A stretch of 16,608 bases of DNA from JBBIKU01 sp037445245 (GTDB taxonomy: Bacteria; Chloroflexota; Anaerolineae; Anaerolineales; Anaerolineaceae): NCBI GenBank assembly GCA_037445245.1, contig JBBIKU010000036.1, positions 1 through 16,608 of the forward strand, given 5' to 3'. Shown piece after piece: positions 1 through 7,946 of this stretch; position 1 is the first letter of the stretch; each line of letters opens with the position of its first letter. Both the position numbers and the translations under genes were made by a program. The notes below the pieces were generated by a model, which saw only the letters and a list, made by a program, of their open reading frames with translations, was not told where the DNA came from and searched no databases.

Positions 1-313
1 CCGGAAGCGTATAACTTCCGGCTCCTAGCCCAGAGAGATCGACGACTGCCCGTACCGGAATGGGTTCGTTGACCAGGCGGTCGAAGATGGAGCGCGGCGC
101 GTTGAGGGTCAGCGATACCTGGCTGGGAATTTCGCCCAGCAGCACCAATCCTGGGTCCTGCCCGATGATTTCGATCGTCACCGGACGAGGATAGACTCGT
201 TCCTGGGTTGGATCGGCGGCGGTCACTGCCGAGATCCAAACCGTAAGCGAGAGGGCAAAGGCAAGCAGCAAGGTCGGCAGGATTTTAACCAGTTGGCGCA
301 GCGGGGAAAGCAT
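1..313 (-). CDS. cdaR: CdaR, YbbR-domain regulator of c-di-AMP synthase (partial)
   Basis: Translating the minus strand from ATG 313-311 gives an open frame of 104 residues that runs off the window, so only the N-terminus is here. Residues 10-27 form one hydrophobic segment (KILPTLLLAFALSLTVW), a signal anchor. A YbbR-like beta-rich repeat follows, with the pattern YPRPVTIEIIGQDPGLVLLG, then PSQVSLTLNAPRSIFDRL and VRAVVDLSGLGAGSYTL. In known systems CdaR is an extracytoplasmic protein that controls the membrane cyclase CdaA. The start codon directly abuts the cdaA stop codon (314-316), so the two are translated in tandem, as is usual for cdaA-cdaR pairs. Family identity rests on the pattern and this context. 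Confidence 0.88.
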   Translation of the reverse strand, partial: MLSPLRQLVKILPTLLLAFALSLTVWISAVTAADPTQERVYPRPVTIEIIGQDPGLVLLGEIPSQVSLTLNAPRSIFDRLVNEPIPVRAVVDLSGLGAGSYTLP

Positions 314-1198
314 TCAATCCTCCTGCCGGATGGTGGTGCGATACCAGTGGCGGATACGCCCCAGGATGTTTAAGGGACTGATCACCATTTCTTCCGGCTC
401 GTAGAAGGTCATCAACACGTTCCCAAGCCGTTCACTGTCCAGGCGGCGGATCATTCGCCCGCTATGGGCGATGGAAACAGCGCCGGTTTCTTCGGAGACG
501 ACGATGGCAATGGCATCACTGGCTTCGGAAATCCCCAAGGCGGCGCGATGGCGCAAGCCCATCTGCCGTTCGGGGGTGTGGTTAAGGATGCCGCTGGCGG
601 AGAGTGGCATGACACAGGAAGCTGCCGCCACACGATGGTCGACAATGATCACAGCACCGTCGTGCAGCGGCGTGTTGGGATAAAAGAGCTGCAAGAGCAA
701 TTCGGGGGTGACAGCGGCGTCCAAGCGGACGCCGGATTGAATGTAATCGTAAAGGTTGTCGGCGCGTTGCAGAATGATCAGGGCGCCATGCTGGCGGGCG
801 GAGAGGCGCGCCACCGCCGAAACCACGGCGCGCACCATCTCTTGGATCGCCAGGATCGATTTATCGTTCTTTTGGAACATCAGGGCGCCCGAACCGGCTC
901 TACCCACGCGCTCGAGGGCGCGCCGAATTTCGGGGGCAAAAATGACCGGCACAGCGAACAAGAGCGCTGGCAGCGTGGTGCGAATCAGCCAGGAGAAAGC
1001 CGGCAGGTTGACCAGGCTGGTCAGCAGGCTGAGCAGGATTGCCAGCAGGATCACGCCGCGCAGCAGCACCATTGCCTGGGTGTCGCGCACGATCATTAAA
1101 AGAGCAAAGATGATTGCCGTGACCAGCAGGATATCAAACAGACTCAACCAGTCGAGGCGTTGAAAGAGGAAAAGGAGTTCGCTAAATAAATCGGGCAC
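314..1198 (-). CDS. cdaA: Diadenylate cyclase CdaA
   Basis: This enzyme makes the second messenger cyclic di-AMP from two ATP at the membrane. The 294-residue product is the usual CdaA length. It has three N-terminal membrane helices (about 20-37, 45-63 and 69-88), then the DAC (DisA_N) domain at about 100-265. Both catalytic signatures are intact: DGA at 180-182 (LHDGAVII) and RHRAA at 216-220 (GLRHRAALGISE). The start used is GTG at 1198-1196, about 75 bases after the coaE stop, with only a weak GGA-type ribosome site, so the exact start is less sure than the function. cdaR follows without a gap, which predicts a membrane cyclase-regulator complex. In other bacteria c-di-AMP controls potassium and osmolyte uptake and wall homeostasis. 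Confidence 0.95.
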   Translation of the reverse strand: MPDLFSELLFLFQRLDWLSLFDILLVTAIIFALLMIVRDTQAMVLLRGVILLAILLSLLTSLVNLPAFSWLIRTTLPALLFAVPVIFAPEIRRALERVGRAGSGALMFQKNDKSILAIQEMVRAVVSAVARLSARQHGALIILQRADNLYDYIQSGVRLDAAVTPELLLQLFYPNTPLHDGAVIIVDHRVAAASCVMPLSASGILNHTPERQMGLRHRAALGISEASDAIAIVVSEETGAVSIAHSGRMIRRLDSERLGNVLMTFYEPEEMVISPLNILGRIRHWYRTTIRQED

Positions 1199-1273
1199 TT
1201 TTATTCCATCTCGATTGTACTACGAGTAAGCGGCTCGAGCCACTGACCAGGTTGATATTCAACAGCGTGACCA

Positions 1274-2419
1274 TCAGATCGGTCGCAAAACGCGCTCCTG
1301 GCGCAACTGTTTGAAGAAAAGCGTCGTCCCCAGCTGCACGGATTCCCGGGCGGCTTCTTGCCATTCCTGCACGCTCAATTCCTGGGGGGTGCGCCGTAAA
1401 TAGCCCATTTTATGCCAGAGCGAGTCGAGCTTGGCGAGATCGTTGGGTGCATATACCAGCGCCACTTCGCATTGCAAATCTTTGGAAGCCCGTTCCATTT
1501 CGGCGATCAACAGCGGTAGCACGTCCGCCGCCGGCAGCGATGGCTCGATGACGATGCCGGACGCCCGCGCCACCAAGTTTTCGACCTGCCAGCCGAGGGC
1601 AGCGACGAGTTTTTCTGCCCGTTGAACCAGGAGAAAGGCTTTCTCGCCGAATTCTGCCATCACGTCTTCTTCTTTGACTGGCTGGAGCGGTTTGGTGATG
1701 CGGTTGATCATTTCGGCGATCTCAGCCGAGTGGCGCGGCTTGCCGCGCACCACCACCAGCTCACCGGTCGAGTGTCTGACCGGGATGGTGGGTGTCTGGG
1801 CGATGGCGGAAGCACCTTCGGGAACAACTTTTTTCCACCCTTCGGTGACCTGACGCCAAGCCTCGGCAAAGGTACCGCTGTTCTTGATCACCACATCGGC
1901 TAACGCAACTTTCTGTTCCTGAGGCGACTGGGCTTCGATGCGCTGACGGGCTTCCTGTGGGCTCATACCCCGCAGGTTGATCAGGCGTTCCAGTTGAATT
2001 TCAGGCGGGGTATAGGTGACCCAGATGCTGTTGCAGACATTTCGCAGATCGCTCTCGAGCAGTTTGATGGCTTCGATCACCACCACCCGCGGCGCAGCGC
2101 GGCTGACGATTAGATTGACCGCCTGGCTCACCAGGGGATGGACGATTGCCTCCAAACGCGCCATGGCTTCATCATCATTAAAGACCACACTTGCCAGTTT
2201 GGAGCGATTGATCTGTCCATCGGGCTCGAGTATCCAGCGCCCAAATAGCTCTATCACCGGTTGGTAACCGGGTGCGTCGCGGGCGATGGCGCGGTGTGCC
2301 AGAGCGTCGGCGTCGATACCGTAGGCGCCCAGGTGCTCCAACATTCTGCGAATGACGCTCTTGCCGGTTGCGATGTTTCCAGTTAGACCTATAATGAACT
2401 TCCCTGCCCAGTTTGCCAC
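1274..2419 (-). CDS. coaE: Dephospho-CoA kinase with GNAT-like C-terminal extension
   Basis: CoaE phosphorylates dephospho-CoA, the last step of coenzyme A synthesis, in the cytoplasm. I chose GTG at 2419-2417 because AGGAG (2429-2425) lies 5 bases upstream; an ATG at 2449 is possible but has no such site. From the GTG the protein has 381 residues. Residues 11-21 are the Walker A loop GLTGNIATGKS, and D36/D38 (GIDADALAH) match the conserved CoaE aspartates. The kinase domain ends near 205. The usual PLLFE-type motif reads IEAIKLLES here. About 175 further residues follow; the end (about 255-381, with WHKMGYLRRTP near 335-345) resembles the C-terminal half of a GNAT acetyltransferase, but I see no clear acetyl-CoA loop. 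Ordinary CoaE has about 200 residues, so this is a fusion. It heads the operon with cdaA and cdaR. Confidence 0.88.
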   Translation of the reverse strand: MANWAGKFIIGLTGNIATGKSVIRRMLEHLGAYGIDADALAHRAIARDAPGYQPVIELFGRWILEPDGQINRSKLASVVFNDDEAMARLEAIVHPLVSQAVNLIVSRAAPRVVVIEAIKLLESDLRNVCNSIWVTYTPPEIQLERLINLRGMSPQEARQRIEAQSPQEQKVALADVVIKNSGTFAEAWRQVTEGWKKVVPEGASAIAQTPTIPVRHSTGELVVVRGKPRHSAEIAEMINRITKPLQPVKEEDVMAEFGEKAFLLVQRAEKLVAALGWQVENLVARASGIVIEPSLPAADVLPLLIAEMERASKDLQCEVALVYAPNDLAKLDSLWHKMGYLRRTPQELSVQEWQEAARESVQLGTTLFFKQLRQERVLRPI

Positions 2420-2478
2420 GAAAACTCCTGAACCGAATATTTGCGGCATTTAAACCCCGAACAGCCCGATCATGTTTT

Positions 2479-2507
2479 ATTTTAATCTCGCCGCCAGTGA
2501 ATGTCAA
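2479..2507 (-). promoter_or_regulatory. Sigma-70-type promoter of coaE-cdaA-cdaR
   Basis: On the minus strand TTGACA (2507-2502) is followed after exactly 17 bases by TAAAAT (2484-2479). This is a perfect -35 and a 5/6 -10. The predicted start of transcription is near 2472, about 50 bases before the chosen coaE GTG. Position and strand fit the operon, and the next gene upstream (tRNA-Lys) points the other way. Confidence 0.72.
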
Positions 2508-2529
2508 ACCACTTACGAAATTGTAAATG

Positions 2530-2558
2530 TTGACGTCCCCAAAGGGGCATGATAAAAT
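2530..2558 (+). promoter_or_regulatory. Sigma-70-type promoter of tRNA-Lys
   Basis: TTGACG (2530-2535), a 17-base spacer and TAAAAT (2553-2558) lie so that transcription would begin near 2565, a few bases before the mature tRNA 5' end at 2572. The spacer holds the dyad CCCCAAAGGGG (2537-2547). Confidence 0.7.
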
Positions 2559-2571
2559 CACTTCACTTTGC

Positions 2572-2643
2572 GGGCGCGTAGCTCAATGGTAGAGCAGTGG
2601 CCTTTTAAGCCATTGGTTCAGGGTTCGATCCCCTGCGCGCTCA
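2572..2643 (+). tRNA. tRNA-Lys (anticodon TTT)
   Basis: All four arms fold. The acceptor stem is GGGCGCG (2572-2578) with CGCGCTC (2636-2642), including one G-T pair. The D arm is GCTC...GAGC. The anticodon stem GTGGC/GCCAT carries the loop CTTTTAA, so the anticodon is TTT (lysine). The T arm is CAGGG-TTCGATC-CCCTG (2619-2635). The discriminator base is A2643. The CCA end is not encoded and must be added after transcription. Confidence 0.95.
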
Positions 2644-2644
2644 T

Positions 2645-2684
2645 CACGCAAAAGGGCTGCCTTTAGAAGCAGCCCTTTTGCGTG
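2645..2684 (+). terminator. Intrinsic terminator after tRNA-Lys, probably bidirectional
   Basis: A perfect 16-bp inverted repeat (2645-2660 with 2669-2684) has an 8-base loop, CTTTAGAA. The GC core GGGCTGC/GCAGCCC is flanked by AAAA on one side and TTTT on the other, so it can end transcription from the tRNA on the plus strand and from the PspC gene on the minus strand. It starts one base after the tRNA. The T tract is short (4) and lies inside the extended stem. Confidence 0.75.
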
Positions 2685-2770
2685 AATAAGAATGTAACCA
2701 GGATCGGCGATCTTGGCTACAGATTATTTTTCCTCAAGGCTGAAGTAGGCGCGGAAATTCAGCGCAGGGT

Positions 2771-3010
2771 TTATCCATCTGTGTCTCCCCGGTCACCGAG
2801 ATCATCCCTGGGGTGCGTTGAAATGGGTTTGACGGGCATGACCAGCCACAGAATGAGATAGATCAACAGCCCGTTGCCTCCCATCAAAGCCAGCAAAACG
2901 AAGATTAGACGTATCACCGTCACGTCGAGGGTCAGATACTCTGCCAGCCCGCTGCACACACCGGCGATCATCTGGTCAGCCGGGTTGCGATACAATTTTT
3001 TGGCTTCCAT
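2771..3010 (-). CDS. PspC-domain small membrane protein
   Basis: This is a 79-residue single-domain PspC protein. The family signature is clear: KKLYRNPADQMIAGVCSGLAEYL (within residues 4-26), then one long hydrophobic stretch at about 32-58 (VIRLIFVLLALMGGNG...LILWLVMPV). In Gammaproteobacteria PspC belongs to the phage-shock membrane-stress response; stand-alone copies like this one are common in other phyla and their role is not settled. The start ATG 3010-3008 has AAGGAG 7 bases upstream. The C-terminus is short, polar and rich in Asp and Gly. No PspA or PspF gene is adjacent, so it seems to act alone or through genes elsewhere. The palindrome at 3054-3069 may control it. Confidence 0.9.
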   Translation of the reverse strand: MEAKKLYRNPADQMIAGVCSGLAEYLTLDVTVIRLIFVLLALMGGNGLLIYLILWLVMPVKPISTHPRDDLGDRGDTDG

Positions 3011-3053
3011 TTGTAATCTCCTTGCTTTAATGTCACTTTATATACGGAGATTT

Positions 3054-3069
3054 GTGCAATAGGTTGCAC
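3054..3069. promoter_or_regulatory. Palindrome upstream of the PspC gene (candidate operator)
   Basis: GTGCAA (3054-3059) and TTGCAC (3064-3069) form a perfect 6-bp inverted repeat with the 4-base centre TAGG. It lies about 45 bases before the PspC start codon. A TATATA stretch sits between it and the gene, but I see no good -35 element. It has no T tract, so an operator is more likely than a terminator. It could also sit in the end of the mRNA of the upstream 810-residue gene. Confidence 0.4.
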
Positions 3070-3091
3070 CCTCGACCTGCCGCCACCGCTT

Positions 3092-5524
3092 TCACCAGTC
3101 ATCACGGATGTGCTGGCGGCAGGCGTCGTCGCAGCCTTGCAGACGGTTGATGAGATTATCCGGGGAGGCATCCCGGATGACCGGAATATCCAGGGTGGGT
3201 TGATTGAAGTAATAATATTCCAGATAGGGATTGAGATCGCTCAGGATTGGCAGCCGCTCTGACTCGCGGCGAATGCGATCCTGATCTCGCAGATAGCGGC
3301 TGATGATGTTGTAGGGATCGATTTGATGCGCCTGGATGGTCGGAGCACCTTCTTCCCTTAGAATCTGATCGTAAGCCTGCAGGGCTTCGAAATTGTAGAA
3401 GATCGGTTGGTCAGAGGCGATCATGAAGTAGCGATAATCGTCAACGTAAGGGAAGACCGATGCAGCAGTAGCGGGGATGATGTGCCCTTCGTCCTTCCAT
3501 ACGCAAACCACGCCGCCTTCTGTAAGGCGGGAGCGGTAGAGCGCCATTGCCTCGGCGGCGTACAAGCTATTGCTGCCGGCGGTGTAATTGCGATAGGGGT
3601 CCATGATGATCACGTTGAAATTCTGGTGCGGGTTGGCGTACAGGAAACGCCTACCATCGTCCACGACATAGCTCACCCGCCGGTCGTTTAATATTTGCTG
3701 CACGTGTTCCAGATGATCCTCCAACATGGGAGCGATATTTTCGAGCAATTCGATGACAACGATCTCCTCCACCCCTGGAATTTCGGTAAAGAAGCGGGTA
3801 GTGTGCCCGCCGCCAAACCCGATCACCAGCACCCGGCGGGGAGCGCTAGCGGCTGCACAAGGCAATGCCACACTCTCGTAGCTGCCATCCGGTGGAAAGA
3901 AGCTGTTGATTTCGCCGCCGATCCAGAACCAGGTTGGCTTCTCTCCATCGGGGTTGAAGCCGGTCAGCGCCAGCACGCTGTCGCGACCTTCATCAATCAC
4001 AACCGGCGAGCGGGTGCCGGCGGTGTAAATGCGTTGGTAGAATTCCGTTCTTCTGGGCAGCAGCACCACCATCAACAGCAGTGCTGCAGCCAGCACCAGG
4101 GCGGTTTTTTTGTCGCTCTTTGTTTTGTTTTGCAGGGTATCCCCGAAGCCAAGAAAGAGAAAAACAAACGCCAGCAAGACCAGAATTTTAAGAGTGACCT
4201 CTGTGCCGACGGCGGGGAGTAAAACCAGGCTGACCGTCAGCGTTCCCAAGGTGGAGCCGATAATGTTCGCCAAATGCACATCGCCGACGCGCTTCCCCGC
4301 CATTTGCGGGCTTTCGATAGCAATGCGATCCAGGATGGGCAAACCGCCGCCCATCAGCAGGCTGGCGGGCAGCGCCAGCAGTGCCGGCGGCAGTAATACC
4401 ACCAGCAAACCGGTTGTCATGCGCACGCGGCTGAAGACGTACTGGTCGCCAAGCCACACAAAAGGGCTGGGAGGCTGTTGAAATTCGGCAAAACGGGCGT
4501 AAAATAATTCTGCCATCGCCGGCAGGTTGGGCAAATTCAGCAGCACCACGACACCCAGGGCGGCAAACACCCCCACCAGGATTTCAATGACACAAAACAG
4601 GCGCAGCGGGTTGGGCGAGCGGTCAGCGAGTCTGCCGAAGATATAACCCCCGATCGCCAGCCCCAACAGAACCGCGAAAAGAACGCTGGGGAAAAGGTAG
4701 ACGGTGTGCTTGTTGATGACTCCCAGGGCGCGAATCCACAACATTTCGTACGCCAAGCCCAAGAAGCCGGTCAGAAATGCCATGGAAAGCACGGTGCGGT
4801 AACCCCAACCACCTGCCAGGGTTTTCCTGGCGGGTATTTTTCCGACGGTGGGGGGCAAGCTTTTCTCTTGCACTTGGTTGCTCGAGGTGAGCAGGGCGGC
4901 TATGCACACGAACAGGTTGATCGCCACTGCCACCTGGATGCTGCCCGCCAATCCGAGCCAGCCGATCAGCACAAAGCCCGCCGCCAGCGAGCCGATGGCG
5001 GCGCCGAGGGTGTTGATGCCATATAGCAGTCCGATGATCTTCCCCGCAGATTCGAGGCGGTGGATGAAGGCTCTTGCCAGCAGGGGCAGCGTCGCGCCCA
5101 TCAGCATGGTGGGGATGAGCAGTAAGGCGAAGCTCAAGCCAAACACCACCGCATAGCTGCTGCCGGCGGTTGCCCGCCCTACGCTAAGGATGATGTGTGG
5201 GCTGATCAAAGCGAACAGCCCGATGCCGAGCTGCATCCCGGCGAAGGCTGTTAGCGGGCGGCGCAGACGCTGCGAGAGCCAGCCGCCGCCGAGCGACCCG
5301 ATTCCCAAGCCGCACATATAGGCAGCAACGATTACCGCGATCGAATAGGTGGTCACGCCGAAATATACCTGCAGAATGCGCTGCCAGACGACCTGGTACA
5401 CCAGCCCGGCAGCGCCGGAAAGAAAGAACAAGATCGTGTAAACGAGCAGCAGCGCCGTGGCGGTCAGGCGTACGCCGAGCAGAATGGGCTGATCATTGTT
5501 TTGAGGCTTGGTTTGCTTATTCAT
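3092..5524 (-). CDS. Polytopic membrane protein fused to a spermidine synthase-like domain
   Basis: The 810-residue protein has two parts. Residues 20-490 are strongly hydrophobic (more than ten likely helices) and contain two copies of a related signature, SGAAGLVYQVVWQRIL at 36-51 and TGFLGLAYEMLWIRALG at 252-268, which suggests an internally duplicated membrane unit. Residues 500-760 form a SAM-type Rossmann domain with VLVIGFGGGHTTR (565-577), acidic E592, DDGRRF (622-627) and the active-site-like segment VIIMDPYRNY (638-647). Proteins of this layout are annotated as fused MFS/spermidine synthases, but most have no demonstrated substrate. SpeE enzymes have two aspartates in the DxxDP-like loop; here the second seems to be lost, so ordinary aminopropyl transfer is doubtful. 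The start ATG is 5524-5522. Confidence 0.83.
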   Translation of the reverse strand: MNKQTKPQNNDQPILLGVRLTATALLLVYTILFFLSGAAGLVYQVVWQRILQVYFGVTTYSIAVIVAAYMCGLGIGSLGGGWLSQRLRRPLTAFAGMQLGIGLFALISPHIILSVGRATAGSSYAVVFGLSFALLLIPTMLMGATLPLLARAFIHRLESAGKIIGLLYGINTLGAAIGSLAAGFVLIGWLGLAGSIQVAVAINLFVCIAALLTSSNQVQEKSLPPTVGKIPARKTLAGGWGYRTVLSMAFLTGFLGLAYEMLWIRALGVINKHTVYLFPSVLFAVLLGLAIGGYIFGRLADRSPNPLRLFCVIEILVGVFAALGVVVLLNLPNLPAMAELFYARFAEFQQPPSPFVWLGDQYVFSRVRMTTGLLVVLLPPALLALPASLLMGGGLPILDRIAIESPQMAGKRVGDVHLANIIGSTLGTLTVSLVLLPAVGTEVTLKILVLLAFVFLFLGFGDTLQNKTKSDKKTALVLAAALLLMVVLLPRRTEFYQRIYTAGTRSPVVIDEGRDSVLALTGFNPDGEKPTWFWIGGEINSFFPPDGSYESVALPCAAASAPRRVLVIGFGGGHTTRFFTEIPGVEEIVVIELLENIAPMLEDHLEHVQQILNDRRVSYVVDDGRRFLYANPHQNFNVIIMDPYRNYTAGSNSLYAAEAMALYRSRLTEGGVVCVWKDEGHIIPATAASVFPYVDDYRYFMIASDQPIFYNFEALQAYDQILREEGAPTIQAHQIDPYNIISRYLRDQDRIRRESERLPILSDLNPYLEYYYFNQPTLDIPVIRDASPDNLINRLQGCDDACRQHIRDDW

Positions 5525-5604
5525 TGAGAAATCCGTGTTTCGGTGTGTTCGAAATGTTGGGCAAAAAGGTTCGACATGCGTTGGCGAGGGTTGCAGTCGT
5601 GGAT

Positions 5605-5619
5605 TGCCTGAAACAGGCA
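5605..5619. promoter_or_regulatory. Short palindrome in the divergent intergenic region
   Basis: TGCCTG (5605-5610) and CAGGCA (5614-5619) are perfect inverted repeats around AAA. The site lies between the divergent starts at 5524 and 5778, about 24 bases upstream of the plus-strand -35 element. It may be an operator or a small hairpin; nothing else identifies it. Confidence 0.3.
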
Positions 5620-5642
5620 GCGCTCGTCAATTGCAGCGAGGC

Positions 5643-5671
5643 TTGATTTTAACACACTTCGGTACTAGAAT
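5643..5671 (+). promoter_or_regulatory. Sigma-70-type promoter for the 5778 membrane protein gene
   Basis: TTGATT (5643-5648), 17 bases and TAGAAT (5666-5671) match the bacterial consensus at 5/6 and 4-5/6 positions. Predicted transcription begins near 5678, leaving a leader of about 100 bases before ATG 5778. Confidence 0.5.
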
Positions 5672-5777
5672 CTCATTCGTACCGCCTCGAAAGACCCATG
5701 TTAGCGCTGCTTGCTCAGGCGATAAATGGTCGTTCTCCCAGTGGTGGTATTAATATTTGTTTGGTAAGGTGGGGTAA

Positions 5778-7838
5778 ATGATCAGAAAACCAAGCGGTTT
5801 TCAGCTTTCCTACGCCAGTGTGCCGTTGTTTTTGCTTGTGCTGTGCGTGCTGGCGCACGGGTTGAAGATTACCCAGCTTGGGTTTTATTGGGACGATTGG
5901 GCGAAATTGCTGGTCAACTGGTTGTATGGTGCCTCCGGTTACTGGAGCTACTATCTCGAGGACCGCCCCCTTTCTAGCTGGACTCATCTCGTCCTCAATC
6001 CCCTGCTGGGATATTCACCACTGCGCTGGCACGTTTTTGTGCTGGGTTTGCGCTGGTTGACGGCGGTGGGGATGTGGTGGGCAATGAAAGGGTTATTCCC
6101 GTCCTTGCGGCATAGGATGGCGATTGCAGCCGCTTTATTTGTTGTCTATCCAATTTTCACCATGCAGCCGATGGCGGTGACCTTTCATCAAATGTGGTTG
6201 CAGTACGCTTTGTTCTTTGTTTCATTGGGGGCAACCGTTTACGCCGTCCGACACCCCAAAGCTTTGCCGTATTGGACGCTACTGGCAGTTGTCGCCATGA
6301 TTCTCCAATTGACGATAAGCGAGTACTTCGCGCCGTTGGAAGGCTTAAGGCTGGTGGCGCTGTGGTTGCTGCTTTCGCCGCAGCGGGATCGATTTTCCCA
6401 TAAGCTGTTCCTGCTGTTGCGCTATTATGGCGTCTACTTCGTTGTTTTTCTTCTGTATTCCATTCGCTTGTTTCTCACTCATTTACCGGGGGATCATCCT
6501 TACAGCCCGAACCTAATTTATTCGTTTTTTTCCCAGCCAGCAGCCACGATTCCGCATCTGGTCAAGGTGGGCATATTGGAGACGTATCACATTCTGGTTG
6601 GTAGCTGGAGCGAGGTGATCCGCTTCGGGGTGAGCGGCGTGCCGCGTTCTCCCCATCTGCAAAGTTCCTGGTGGTTAGCAGCGTTGGTATTCGCCGTCAT
6701 GGTGATGTACTTTTTGCTGCTCAAACCGTCCCCATCGCAAGACGAGGCATCCTCGCCCTCGACTGTGCAGATTGCAGCGGTGGGCTTGTTGTCGGTCATT
6801 CTGGGGGTGCTACCCGCCTGGCTGTCGGGCAGGCAGGTGTTGGATGATTATCACGCCAACCGTTACGCTGCGGCGGCGATGTTTGGTGCGAGCCTGTTTT
6901 GGGCGAGCGTGACGGTTCAACTGCTGCCGCGGCGCCTTTACCGGGCAGCGGTGGTGGCGGTTTTGCTCGCCCTGGCTGCCGCAACCCATTATCGCAACAG
7001 CGCCGAATATGCCGACCTGTGGCAGCAGCAAATTGATTTTTACTGGCAACTCACCTGGCGCGCCCCGCACATTCAGGCGGGGACGGCGTTGTTGTTCGAG
7101 AGGGAGGTGTTTCCGAACCAGGGACTGTTCTCGACCTCATCGGCGATCAATTTTTTGTATCCGCAGCCAAAAAATCCCCCACAACTGGCGTACTGGCTCT
7201 ATCTAACCCGTCCCGCACTGGCGCAACGCTATCAAAATGGGGAGACCATCAACTTCAACACCCGCTTCCGCAGTTTTTATTTTGAAGCCAGTCCCCCGAA
7301 CAGCCTGATCGTGTACTACAATCCGGGCTGGGCAAATTGTGTGTGGATATTGACGCCGGAGGATGCCGACAATCCGGATCTGACGGCGGTGACCCGCCAG
7401 ATGATCAGCGCCTCGAGCCCCAGCCGGATCGAGCCCCAGGCGGCGGCGGGCTATCCACCTGTCGAAATCTTTGGCGTCGAACCGCAGCGAGGATTTTGTT
7501 ACCATTATCAAAAAGCCGAACTTGCCCGGCAGCAGGGGGATTGGGAGGCTGTGGCGGAACAGGCGGATGCCGTCGTCACTGCCGCATATTACCCAGAGGC
7601 AGAATATTATCACACCCCGCAGGAGTGGTTGACCTTCATCGAAGGTTACGCCCACACCGCCCGCTGGGAAGAGGCGGTCGATCTGACCCTGGCAGCCCGC
7701 CACATCGGTTATGGTCGTTATCGCCAACGTTTTTGCAATCTATGGCAGCGGATTGAAGAAAGCGCGCCCGCGCGGGCTGAGAAGGCGAACAGTGTGGGGC
7801 ATGTCCGGTCCGAATTGACGTGCGACGACCTGCCGTGA
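5778..7838 (+). CDS. GT-C-like polytopic membrane protein with DDW motif
   Basis: The 686-residue product has an N-terminal helix (about 13-32), then GFYWDDW at 35-41 in the first extracytoplasmic loop. Paired acidic residues there are typical of GT-C glycosyltransferases that use lipid-linked sugars. About nine further hydrophobic segments extend to about residue 410. A soluble tail of about 270 residues follows, ending in alpha-helical text that looks like degenerate TPR repeats (WEAVAEQADAVV, WEEAVDLTLAARHIGYG). The start ATG 5778 is preceded by AAGGTGG. It lies upstream of another membrane glycosyltransferase on the same strand, so a role in cell-surface glycan or glycoprotein assembly is inferred. 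The acceptor and sugar cannot be read from the sequence. Confidence 0.68.
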   Translation: MIRKPSGFQLSYASVPLFLLVLCVLAHGLKITQLGFYWDDWAKLLVNWLYGASGYWSYYLEDRPLSSWTHLVLNPLLGYSPLRWHVFVLGLRWLTAVGMWWAMKGLFPSLRHRMAIAAALFVVYPIFTMQPMAVTFHQMWLQYALFFVSLGATVYAVRHPKALPYWTLLAVVAMILQLTISEYFAPLEGLRLVALWLLLSPQRDRFSHKLFLLLRYYGVYFVVFLLYSIRLFLTHLPGDHPYSPNLIYSFFSQPAATIPHLVKVGILETYHILVGSWSEVIRFGVSGVPRSPHLQSSWWLAALVFAVMVMYFLLLKPSPSQDEASSPSTVQIAAVGLLSVILGVLPAWLSGRQVLDDYHANRYAAAAMFGASLFWASVTVQLLPRRLYRAAVVAVLLALAAATHYRNSAEYADLWQQQIDFYWQLTWRAPHIQAGTALLFEREVFPNQGLFSTSSAINFLYPQPKNPPQLAYWLYLTRPALAQRYQNGETINFNTRFRSFYFEASPPNSLIVYYNPGWANCVWILTPEDADNPDLTAVTRQMISASSPSRIEPQAAAGYPPVEIFGVEPQRGFCYHYQKAELARQQGDWEAVAEQADAVVTAAYYPEAEYYHTPQEWLTFIEGYAHTARWEEAVDLTLAARHIGYGRYRQRFCNLWQRIEESAPARAEKANSVGHVRSELTCDDLP

Positions 7839-7869
7839 CGCAACTTAATGCCGGGCTCGACTGGGCTTA

Positions 7870-7878
7870 TGTTATACT
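7870..7878 (+). promoter_or_regulatory. Extended -10 promoter before the 7947 gene
   Basis: TGTTATACT (7870-7878) matches the extended -10 form TGnTATAAT at all but one base. No good -35 lies 17 bases upstream, which an extended -10 can tolerate. The leader would be about 60 bases. This suggests that the small protein and the second glycosyltransferase form their own transcription unit. Confidence 0.42.
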
Positions 7879-7946
7879 CGGGCAGTGCCGGCTATTAGGT
7901 TGATCTACGCCAGCCAATAATCACTATTGCCTCTTTAGTATGAATC

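Noticed and set aside
464..1099. 211-codon open frame on the plus strand
   Set aside because: Antisense to cdaA, which has intact catalytic motifs; the translation is low-complexity Gln/His/Gly text.
1232..1241. Palindrome GGCTCGAGCC between coaE and cdaA as an operator or terminator
   Set aside because: Only 10 bp with no loop and no T tract; short GC palindromes of this kind are expected by chance in such DNA.
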